Assembly: GCA_026193125.1 (NCBI GenBank)
Contig: JAPHSC010000065.1
Coordinates: forward strand, 1 to 10,959
Origin: Gammaproteobacteria bacterium
Lineage (GTDB): Bacteria > Pseudomonadota > Gammaproteobacteria > Steroidobacterales > BM003
DNA: 10,959 bases
Reading direction: 5' to 3'
Shown here: in pieces, positions 1 to 5,618 of the stretch
Numbering within the stretch: position 1 is the first letter of the stretch
How the letters are laid out: every line of letters begins with the position of its first letter
Made by a program: the position numbers and the translations under genes
The notes under the pieces: generated by a model
Told to the model about the DNA's origin: nothing
The model's database searches: none
Seen by the model: only the letters and a program-made list of their open reading frames with translations

Positions 1-311
1 GCGAAGGCAATAGACAGACATTCTTCCTATTTGGTTTGCGAGCAGACAGAAGGCAGTGCCAATAGTCGCAATTTTCCAGTACTGTAATGCAGCACACGGG
101 AGTGACCCGGAATCGGGCTGGCAGACGATTTGGGTCCACCGCACCCTATTCGCAATAGAGCGAGTTTCGAACGCGCGCTCCCACAGCCACCCACGGCAGT
201 TCCTGACCAATGTATGGCCATTGGCGCCGCTTACCTGATCGGGGAGCCTAATGGCTGTCAAAACCGTTGGTGACGGTTACACTAAAGCACCATACCGCGG
301 AGTAAAACCGA
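1..311. other. Left-edge stretch without a convincing gene
   Basis: No reading frame here has a plausible start, ribosome binding site and recognisable protein. One plus-strand frame is open from the left edge to a TAA at 85-87 (28 codons) and could be the tail of an upstream gene, but the residues match nothing I know. The two opposing 60-64 residue frames (27-221 minus, 56-238 plus) read as low-complexity, Ser/Arg/Pro-rich translations typical of non-coding GC-rich DNA. The last 60 bases carry a candidate promoter and a small dyad, listed separately. Confidence 0.5.
255..283 (+). promoter_or_regulatory. Candidate sigma70 promoter with a dyad in its spacer
   Basis: CTGTCA (255-260) and TACACT (278-283) each match four of six bases of the -35 and -10 consensus and lie exactly 17 bp apart. 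Transcription would begin near 290, giving a leader of about 20 nt before the TTG start at 312. A perfect 6-bp inverted repeat, AACCGT (262-267) and ACGGTT (273-278) with a 5-base centre, sits inside the spacer, where a repressor or activator could bind. Both boxes are only moderate matches, so this is a weak, position-supported call. Confidence 0.3.
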
Positions 312-1613
312 TTGAACACAATTACCCGTCCAACCATGCTGCTCAGCTTGCTGCTGGGTATTTGCATGACTGCCCAGGCCCAGCAGGATGCCAGCTGCAA
401 TCCTGATGGCGCAGCGCTGGTCCAGGCACGAGCCTTGCTGCAATCCACGCCGTTGATCGATGGGCACAACGACCTGCCCTGGGTGATCCGTGAGGCCACC
501 GGCGGTGACGTGCGCGCTTATGGATTGGAGGGCAATATCGAGGGGGATACCGATATTCCCAGGTTGCGCGCGGGGCTCGTCGGCGCACAGTTCTGGTCCG
601 TATGGATTCCGGGTGAGATAGACCCGATCGACTACGGCCGGGTGCAAATGGAAGAGATCGATATCGCGCGGCAAATCATCAAGGCTTACCCCGACACCTT
701 TGAACTGGCGCTGACAGCTGACGATATTGAGCGCGTATTCAAGGCTGGCAAGATTGCTTCGCTACTTGGCATGGAAGGCGGCTATGCTCTGTACAACTCG
801 CTGGGCGCGATGCGCTCTTTCTACGAGCTTGGCGTGCGTTACATGACCCTGACCCACAACGTCAGCCTGGACTGGGTGGATGCGGCCCTGGGGGAACAGC
901 TTCATGGCGGACTCACGCCCTTCGGTCGAGCCATGATCAAGGAGATGAATCGGACCGGCATGATCGTAGACCTGGCGCACACCTCTCCCGCCGTCATGCA
1001 CCAGGCGCTGGACGTAACCCAGTCGCCCGTCATCTGGTCCCACGCGGCTGCGCGGGCGCTGGTGGATCATCCGCGCAATGTGCCGGACGACGTGCTCAAG
1101 CGGGTCGCGGATAACGGCGGCCTGGTGATGGTGACTTTCGTACCCTCATTCTTGTCCCAGGAAGTGTGGGACATGGAGGAAACCCTGTGGGACACCGCCG
1201 GATCACTGGAGTTGATCAGTGAATATCGCAAGGCCTGGCTGGCCTATGACGCCGAACACGGCGCCAAGCGCGCCACCCTTGACCAACTGATCGCGCATAT
1301 TGAGCATGTACGTGACGTGGCCGGTATTGATCATATCGGCCTGGGCAGCGACTACTGGGGCATGCCTGACGGGCCTATCGGACTGGAGGATGTGTCCGGC
1401 TTCCCGCGACTGTTTGCCGCCCTGATCTGCCGCGGCTGGAGCGATGCAGACCTGCGCAAACTGGCCGGCCAGAACCTGCTGCGGGTTATGCGCGAGGTGG
1501 AAACAGTAGCGGCAAGATTGCAACGGGAAACACCACCATCCAGTGCTACCATTGAGGATCTTGATCAAGCGACAACCAAGCTGACAAAAGAAGACGCCAC
1601 CGAAGACAAATAG
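312..1613 (+). CDS. Exported membrane dipeptidase (peptidase family M19)
   Basis: This is a zinc-dependent dipeptidase of the renal-dipeptidase family, which hydrolyses dipeptides, often with a D- or otherwise unusual C-terminal residue. The expected ligands are all visible: H52 and D54 in DGHND, the bridging E155 in LLGMEGG, H223 in VDLAHTS, H244 in WSHAAAR, and D347 in GLGSDYWG. R255 in HPRNVPDD fits the substrate-carboxylate arginine. Residues 1-23 form a signal peptide (hydrophobic stretch, then AQA before QQ), so it probably acts in the periplasm or on the envelope. The start is TTG: GGAG at 299-302 is 9 bases upstream. ATG at 336 is the alternative but would shorten the signal peptide and has no good ribosome binding site. 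The last ~40 residues, after the barrel, are polar and charged. The Cys-rich gene follows after 32 bp, so the two are probably co-transcribed. The physiological substrate cannot be told from sequence. Confidence 0.93.
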   Translation: MNTITRPTMLLSLLLGICMTAQAQQDASCNPDGAALVQARALLQSTPLIDGHNDLPWVIREATGGDVRAYGLEGNIEGDTDIPRLRAGLVGAQFWSVWIPGEIDPIDYGRVQMEEIDIARQIIKAYPDTFELALTADDIERVFKAGKIASLLGMEGGYALYNSLGAMRSFYELGVRYMTLTHNVSLDWVDAALGEQLHGGLTPFGRAMIKEMNRTGMIVDLAHTSPAVMHQALDVTQSPVIWSHAAARALVDHPRNVPDDVLKRVADNGGLVMVTFVPSFLSQEVWDMEETLWDTAGSLELISEYRKAWLAYDAEHGAKRATLDQLIAHIEHVRDVAGIDHIGLGSDYWGMPDGPIGLEDVSGFPRLFAALICRGWSDADLRKLAGQNLLRVMREVETVAARLQRETPPSSATIEDLDQATTKLTKEDATEDK

Positions 1614-1645
1614 CAAATATTGATTTAGCTCTGGAGGAAAGAAGA

Positions 1646-1840
1646 ATGGCAACGTACGAATGTAAGAAATGCGGCATGAGTGTGAACGCAACCTGCGGGA
1701 AATGTGATGCGCCCCTGGAAAATGACACCTTGAAACTGGACAGTGGCGTCGAAGTGCAGATTTCCAAGTGTCCGAACGGTCACGGCAAGATCAAGTCACC
1801 GTTGTGCTGCGGACAGGATATGAGCTGTTCGATTGCCTAG
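1646..1840 (+). CDS. Small eight-cysteine protein with a desulforedoxin-like metal site
   Basis: A 64-residue cytosolic protein (no signal peptide) behind a very strong ribosome binding site, GGAGGA at 1633-1638, 8 bases before the ATG. It has eight cysteines: C6 and C9 (CKKCGM), C17 and C20 (CGKC), C42 (CPNGH, with H46), the adjacent pair C54-C55 (CCGQDM) and C61. CxxCG near the start combined with CCGQxM near the end is the pattern of desulforedoxin and the N-domain of desulfoferrodoxin, where the four cysteines bind one iron. Here these halves are much further apart, because about 30 residues with a second CxxC and a CPNGH loop lie between them. I infer one or two metal centres (Fe or Zn). 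A zinc-ribbon protein without redox function is the main alternative. It lies 32 bp after the dipeptidase gene and just before a strong terminator, so it is the second gene of that unit. No experimental role is known to me. Confidence 0.85.
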   Translation: MATYECKKCGMSVNATCGKCDAPLENDTLKLDSGVEVQISKCPNGHGKIKSPLCCGQDMSCSIA

Positions 1841-1854
1841 CAGTTATCTACCAC

Positions 1855-1905
1855 CGGGGTCGAATCCGGATTCCCGGATACATCGCGATTCGACCCCGAT
1901 TTTCT
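1855..1905 (+). terminator. Rho-independent terminator
   Basis: A perfect 12-bp inverted repeat (CGGGGTCGAATC at 1855-1866, its complement at 1887-1898) with a 20-base loop is followed directly by a T-rich tract (ATTTTCTTTTC). It begins 14 bases after the stop of the Cys-rich gene and ends the dipeptidase/Cys-rich unit. The DUF454 gene downstream therefore needs its own promoter. Confidence 0.85.
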
Positions 1906-1961
1906 TTTCTGACACAGAAGTGGTCGATGATCCTGCCTGACAGTAACGACCGGAGCTCGGT

Positions 1962-2363
1962 GTGAGCATCTGGACGATTATTGGTCTGTTGCTCCTGTTG
2001 GTAGCACTGATAGGTGTCGCAGTACCGTTGCTACCGACCACGCCATTCGTGCTGCTGGCCGCGTTTTGCTTTGCCAGGTCGTCTCCGCGTTTGCACCGCT
2101 GGCTACTCGATAGCTCGCTGTTCGGCCCGGTCTTGCAGGATTGGGAGAACAAACACTGTGTTACGCTCAACGTGAAGTGCCTGGCCCTGGGGATGATGCT
2201 GGTGGTAGGCGGGAGTTCAATCTGGTTTTTCGTACCGGCGGGTTCACCCAGAATAGCGGCATTGGGAATGATAGGGCTGGGCTGCCTGTCGGTGTTGTCT
2301 CTGAAAACCTGCTCCAAAAGCAAGGCGGTCGAGGTGACCGACGAGAATTCACCAAATAGTTAG
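1962..2363 (+). CDS. DUF454 (YbaN-like) inner membrane protein
   Basis: A 133-residue protein of the DUF454 family, to which E. coli YbaN belongs; its function is unknown. The hallmark segment is complete: PLLPTTPFVLLAAFCFARSS at about 22-41, followed by PRLHRWLLDSSLFGPVLQDW at about 42-61. Hydrophobic stretches at about 4-38, 73-92 and 95-112 indicate an integral inner-membrane protein with roughly three to four spans. The start is GTG, with GGAG at 1952-1955 six bases upstream. It lies behind the terminator of the preceding unit. Its stop codon (TAG, 2361-2363) overlaps the first base of a tandem 19-bp repeat. Confidence 0.9.
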   Translation: MSIWTIIGLLLLLVALIGVAVPLLPTTPFVLLAAFCFARSSPRLHRWLLDSSLFGPVLQDWENKHCVTLNVKCLALGMMLVVGGSSIWFFVPAGSPRIAALGMIGLGCLSVLSLKTCSKSKAVEVTDENSPNS

Positions 2364-2400
2364 GGTTGCTGTCCCCTTATTGGGTTGCTGTCCCCTTATT
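2363..2400. repeat. Perfect tandem pair of a 19-bp unit
   Basis: The unit gggttgctgtccccttatt occurs twice in direct succession (2363-2381 and 2382-2400) with no mismatch. The first copy begins at the last base of the DUF454 stop codon and the second ends 21 bases before the GNAT start. The opposite strand reads AATAAGGGGACAG... in each copy. I have a recollection, not verified, of similar AATAAGGGGACAG segments as dispersed intergenic repeats near REP-associated (RAYT) transposase genes in proteobacteria. No third copy or transposase is seen in this window. Confidence 0.75.
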
Positions 2401-2421
2401 TGATGGAACGGAAACCAGACT

Positions 2422-2943
2422 ATGATCATTGAGACAGAGCGATTGATACTTCGCCCAATCGATCCCGAACGTGATTTTGAGGCGTGGGCCAGATCCATGG
2501 CCGATGAATCAACCGTTCGATACCTGGCGACAAAACCCATGAGCCGTGCTGAAGCATGGAGAAATATGGCCGCCGTTATCGGTCACTGGTCCATCAGGGG
2601 CTACGGGTTTTTCTCACTGGAACACAAGGAATCCGGTAACTGGGTAGGACGGGTCGGCCCATGGTACCCGGAGGGCTGGCCCGAACCGGAAGTCGGCTGG
2701 ACTATTTCGCCCGACCATAGACGTAAGGGCTACGCCGCCGAAGCGGCAAGGGCGTCAATCGACTATGTCTTCACCACCCTGGGCTGGCCAAGCCTGGTAC
2801 ACGTCATACTCGAAGGCAATGAACCCAGCATTGCCCTGGCGAAAACACTGGGATCCACCCTGCTCCGTGAGCAGCAAGGATTGCCTGGCGTCACTGACGA
2901 AAAGGTATTGATTTTCGGCCAAACGAATCCGGCATTCACGTAA
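2422..2943 (+). CDS. GNAT N-acetyltransferase, RimJ/RimL type
   Basis: A 173-residue acetyl-CoA-dependent acetyltransferase of the Acetyltransf_3 group. The N-terminus (TERLILRPIDPERDFEAWA, residues 5-23) is the usual opening strand and helix. PEVGWTISPDHRRKGYAAEA (about 89-108) is motif A, with R100-R101-K-G103-Y-A105 as the pyrophosphate-binding loop. LVHVILEGNEPSIALAKTLG (about 125-144) is the motif B region, where the Asn and Ser usual for the family are present. Family members acetylate ribosomal protein N-termini, antibiotics or small amines; nothing here picks a substrate. ATG at 2422 has a modest GGAA (2410-2413) 8 bases upstream. The tandem repeat separates it from DUF454, so it may or may not share that transcript. 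Confidence 0.9.
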   Translation: MIIETERLILRPIDPERDFEAWARSMADESTVRYLATKPMSRAEAWRNMAAVIGHWSIRGYGFFSLEHKESGNWVGRVGPWYPEGWPEPEVGWTISPDHRRKGYAAEAARASIDYVFTTLGWPSLVHVILEGNEPSIALAKTLGSTLLREQQGLPGVTDEKVLIFGQTNPAFT

Positions 2944-3073
2944 GCGGCACTTTTTATCGACCGCCTGTCACCGGGCGCTCTGAATATTGTGATACAAGCG
3001 GGCTGATTCGAACGCAGCGCAAAATCAGATTTTGACCGGACAGGGTTTTGTCTACAGCCCGCCGTCATTCAAT
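2944..3073. other. Structured convergent intergenic stretch
   Basis: This lies between the 3' ends of the convergent GNAT and DUF885-like genes. An 8-bp inverted repeat (GCGGGCTG 2998-3005, CAGCCCGC 3055-3062) encloses two smaller ones: CAAAATC/GATTTTG (3020-3034) and GACA/TGTC (3039-3052). Together they could fold into a branched stem on either strand. There is no T-run next to the outer stem, so it is not a standard terminator, although it may serve as a 3'-end structure for one or both transcripts. No coding frame is plausible. Confidence 0.4.
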
Positions 3074-4720
3074 TTAATTGCGAACCTGATCATCCAGCCC
3101 GGTCATCTCCCAGCGACCCAGCGAGATGGGGATGCTGTCGATGGCGTTGAGTCTGTCGAAGAAGTCTCTCAGCTCGAACTTCTCGCCGCGCTCCTCCACC
3201 TGCCTGGCATAATCGGCCAGGGTTTCCTCCAGTAGGTATTTGCCAGTCACATAACTGGTGCCATAGCCAGGCTGACGTAAATACAGGTGCTGCTCGAAGA
3301 TCCGCAACTCGGGCTCTGTCTTCATCCAGCCGCGGGGTGTCCACTCCATGTGCACCTGGCCGGCCTCCTCCATCGTCATTTCATTCGCATGCGCGTATAG
3401 CGATCCCAGGCCCCGGGCCGCCCGCTGCGCCAGCAGAATCCAGACCAGTTCACGGGAACGCGGGCTGTCATCGTATAGGCCTGCGTGCATAAACATTTCT
3501 TCCACACCGGTGGCCGTACCCTCGTTACGGCTGTCGAAAATGTTGTACAACAGGGCCCCGCGACGGATCGGGCTCTGGCTCGGCTCCAGGTCCATGCGCG
3601 CCAATTCGAACCAGTGATAGAAGTGGGTAAACAATGGCGCCGGATCATAGTGCGCAGTAATCCAGAAGAAATGGCGCGTGTCCTCGGGCACGAACGAACC
3701 CGCATGTTCCCGCAGCGCCGGTTCCATATAATCGGTGACCGTGAGGATGTCCTTGTCACGCAGGAAATTCATGATGCGTTCTATCGCATCGTTAGCCATA
3801 GCATCGTATTCGGCCGGTGTAGCCGCCGCCACCATCGGTGGCAAGTCACGGTTGCGCTGTTCCTCCAGCTTCAAGGACGACCAGGCCCTGGCCAGCTCCC
3901 GCTTCAGCAGCCTTTCCTCGTCTTCCCAGGTCATCGGCACCAGGTGCACATTTTGCTGATACCAGGTGTAGTTGTCCTTGCCGATACCTGAGGGACCGGT
4001 CTTGGATTCGGCCTGCGCTTCCAACCAGGCTAGCAACTCGTCGGTGGCAGCCCTGGAGGTCTGAATGATCTGTGCCAGGTCCTCACTCCCCGAGTCACCA
4101 ACCATGGATTCCAACTGGTCCAGCGCCGCGCGTTGCCCGCGTATGTCGCGTATACCGGTGATCCAAAGATCCCGGGCATTGCCTGTCAGGTTGGTCTGCG
4201 CCTGCTGCATCAGGGGTGGTATGACGCTCAACTCCGAGACCAGTTTTTGTCGTGCCGGGCCATCCAGTGGGAAGCTGTAGGCCCAGACTTCCACTACCGC
4301 ATGGTTGGTGGGCCCTTCATGGGCGGGCACATCGCTGCGTTCCATCCAGACGGTTTTGTAGAAAGCCGGATCTCGGGCCCAGGGTTGTAGCACCCGCAGA
4401 TTAAAGTCGTAGCCGTTCATCTCGGCACGTACCAGGTGCCAGTCCACCTGCTGTGGGATCGGCCATCCGCTGATGTCAAATGCCTGCAGGCGTTCCCTCA
4501 GCGCCAGGAAAGCCGCTTGCCGGGCGGCAAACCGCTCTTTCGTGTAGTCCGGCGCACCATCCAGCAAGGGTGGTGACTCGAAGCTGCGCCAGTCGGCAAA
4601 CAATACCAGGAGGTCATCGTAACCAAGGGTGTGATTTGTAGGAGCGGCAGACGCCGGGCCGCCAGGAGTGAATATCAGGCCGGCGGCCAGGATCAGGGGA
4701 AGGGATCTAGAAAACTTCAT
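3074..4720 (-). CDS. Exported DUF885-like protein (putative metallopeptidase relative)
   Basis: A 548-residue protein with a signal peptide at about 1-25 (KFSR, then a hydrophobic run, ASA before AP), so it is periplasmic or secreted. It matches the general DUF885 plan: GKDNYTWYQQNVHLVPMTWE (247-266) followed by the ELARAWSSLKLEE helix (275-287); a central R398-N-EGTATGVEEMFMHAGLY (to 416) in place of the family's EGWAxYxE segment; and a C-terminal LRQPGYGTSYVTGKYLLEE...KFELRDFFDRLNAIDSIPISL (481-534). DUF885 proteins are often called putative peptidases because of a HExxPGH motif. No HExxH is present here; the corresponding stretch (HYDPAPLFTHFYHWFE, 357-372) instead has H357, H366, H369 and E372. 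It could use a rearranged site or be catalytically inactive. The ATG at 4720 follows a poor ribosome binding site (GGGT). It is monocistronic, convergent with GNAT. Confidence 0.8.
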   Translation of the reverse strand: MKFSRSLPLILAAGLIFTPGGPASAAPTNHTLGYDDLLVLFADWRSFESPPLLDGAPDYTKERFAARQAAFLALRERLQAFDISGWPIPQQVDWHLVRAEMNGYDFNLRVLQPWARDPAFYKTVWMERSDVPAHEGPTNHAVVEVWAYSFPLDGPARQKLVSELSVIPPLMQQAQTNLTGNARDLWITGIRDIRGQRAALDQLESMVGDSGSEDLAQIIQTSRAATDELLAWLEAQAESKTGPSGIGKDNYTWYQQNVHLVPMTWEDEERLLKRELARAWSSLKLEEQRNRDLPPMVAAATPAEYDAMANDAIERIMNFLRDKDILTVTDYMEPALREHAGSFVPEDTRHFFWITAHYDPAPLFTHFYHWFELARMDLEPSQSPIRRGALLYNIFDSRNEGTATGVEEMFMHAGLYDDSPRSRELVWILLAQRAARGLGSLYAHANEMTMEEAGQVHMEWTPRGWMKTEPELRIFEQHLYLRQPGYGTSYVTGKYLLEETLADYARQVEERGEKFELRDFFDRLNAIDSIPISLGRWEMTGLDDQVRN

Positions 4721-5036
4721 AAGCGTTACCCGTATATGCCGGCCAGGGAATCACCTTGACCATTAACTTGTCACAAACCATGCGAAGCCAGCCGCATAGT
4801 TTGTCGAATCCCTCAGCAATAGCAACTGATAGTTGTGCGCAACCGCACCGGCCTGGCCGCGCAGCCAGGTTGATGGAAAGTTAAAGGCAGGCATGATTAC
4901 GGGCCCGGGACAGAGAGCCACAGACCACTGTGCCGCAAGGATTCACGCGGCATTACTTCATATAAAATGGCGAACAGCAAATATCCAGACCATCCGGACT
5001 GCGGTCGCCATGGCTATCAGCGGAGTCTTGTCGCCG
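4721..5036. other. Intergenic stretch of about 316 bases
   Basis: No gene is supported here. It holds the leader and presumably the promoter of the DUF885-like gene, and the 3' flank of the 142-residue gene. Two small dyads are visible: CCTGGC/GCCAGG (4852-4857, 4864-4869) and CAACT/AGTTG (4823-4835). Neither is followed by a T-run on the minus strand, so I do not call a terminator. A long plus-strand open frame crossing this stretch (from 4833) continues antisense through the gene at 5037-5465 and lacks a ribosome binding site, so it is not a gene. Confidence 0.5.
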
Positions 5037-5465
5037 CTAATGCGTGATACGGTCGATAATCTCGTGAACCGCGTTTTCCAGACGTCCCGACGGGGTCACT
5101 ACTACCTTGCGGCTTTTAACCTCGGCGCAATAACGCTTGGCATCGGCTGCGCTTTCGTAGGCAGTACGCAGTTCATCCACGACCTTTTCCACTTCCAGCG
5201 GTTTCATGCCGTGATCCTGCACCAGGTTGTTCAGGCCGCTCACCTTGCCGTCATGAATCCAGGCCAGGCCGAACTTCGACGGCGGCTTGCCTATGAAAAC
5301 ATAGGCTGCGTGTTCCGAGGGCACCACCTCCAGGCGCTCAGATACCTTGCCAGCCAACTCCTCAAGTTGACTCTCGACCTCCGCAATACGCTGTGCTGCG
5401 GCGCTATTCGGGTCGATGGATGGATAGTCGATCTTTGGTGCAAACAGGTTGCCTAGTAGTCCCAT
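5037..5465 (-). CDS. Conserved-looking hypothetical protein, 142 residues
   Basis: I do not recognise this family. The start is secure: AGGAGG (complement of 5471-5476) sits 5 bases before the ATG. The first ten residues (MGLLGNLFAP) are hydrophobic but too short for a signal peptide or membrane span, so a cytosolic or membrane-attached protein is likely. Residues 21-46 (SAAAQRIAEVESQLEELAGKVSERLE) look like a helix with coiled-coil potential. A compact mixed region follows (HAAYVFIGKPPSKFGLAWIHDGKVSGLNNL, 52-81), then a second helical segment (about 88-115, with a single cysteine in RYCAEVKSR) and a C-terminal helix (HEIIDRITH). The alternating strand/helix pattern suggests a folded small domain rather than a spurious frame. 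It has its own candidate promoter, and a terminator separates it from the enolase-superfamily gene upstream. Confidence 0.8.
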   Translation of the reverse strand: MGLLGNLFAPKIDYPSIDPNSAAAQRIAEVESQLEELAGKVSERLEVVPSEHAAYVFIGKPPSKFGLAWIHDGKVSGLNNLVQDHGMKPLEVEKVVDELRTAYESAADAKRYCAEVKSRKVVVTPSGRLENAVHEIIDRITH

Positions 5466-5487
5466 GACTGCCTCCTGGTTTTTGAGA

Positions 5488-5526
5488 CTCTCGAGAGAAG
5501 ATACATCTCCATGTAAACCTAGTAAA
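5488..5526 (-). promoter_or_regulatory. Candidate promoter and palindrome upstream of the 142-residue gene
   Basis: Read on the minus strand, TTTACT (5526-5521) and TATCTT (5503-5498) match the -35 and -10 consensus at four of six positions each, with a 17-bp spacer. The expected start point falls in a perfect 10-bp palindrome, CTCTCGAGAG (5488-5497), about 22 bases before the ATG. The -35 box overlaps the T-tract of the upstream terminator. The palindrome could be an operator; this is inferred from position only. Confidence 0.35.
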
Positions 5527-5569
5527 AAAACCCGGCCTTGGCAACCTTATGGCGACGGAAAAAGACCGG
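5524..5569 (-). terminator. Probable rho-independent terminator (minus strand)
   Basis: On the minus strand CCGGTC (5569-5564) can pair with GGCCGG (5537-5532), including one G-U pair, across a 26-base loop. A run of seven T follows (complement of 5524-5530). It lies 50 bases past the stop of the enolase-superfamily gene and is the natural end of that transcript. The long loop and short stem make it imperfect. The plus-strand side is also followed by a T-rich stretch (TTTTGTTCTTCT), so it might act both ways, though no plus-strand gene ends here. Confidence 0.55.
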
Positions 5570-5618
5570 TTTTGTTCTTCTAACCTCGTTTTTTGCTGCT
5601 ATCAGACGGCGAGATTGA

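Noticed and set aside
1844..2323. Minus-strand open frame of 159 codons
   Set aside because: Antisense to the DUF454 gene and across the terminator; Ser/Thr/Pro-rich with no family resemblance.
2998..3062. Integron attC-like or tRNA-like site, suggested by the paired arms and GATTCGAAC
   Set aside because: The attC core (RYYYAAC/GTTRRRY) is absent, and no acceptor, D or anticodon arm can be drawn in either direction.
3485..3991. Plus-strand open frame of 168 codons
   Set aside because: It lies wholly antisense to the well-supported DUF885-like gene, has no ribosome binding site and an Arg/Gln/His-rich composition typical of a shadow frame.
5019..5038. AGCGG/CCGCT hairpin at the stop of the 142-residue gene as a terminator
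   Set aside because: Only five base pairs and no T-run on the minus strand.
4833..5456. Plus-strand open frame of 207 codons
   Set aside because: Two thirds is antisense to the 142-residue gene, which has an ideal AGGAGG site; this frame has neither a ribosome binding site nor recognisable motifs.
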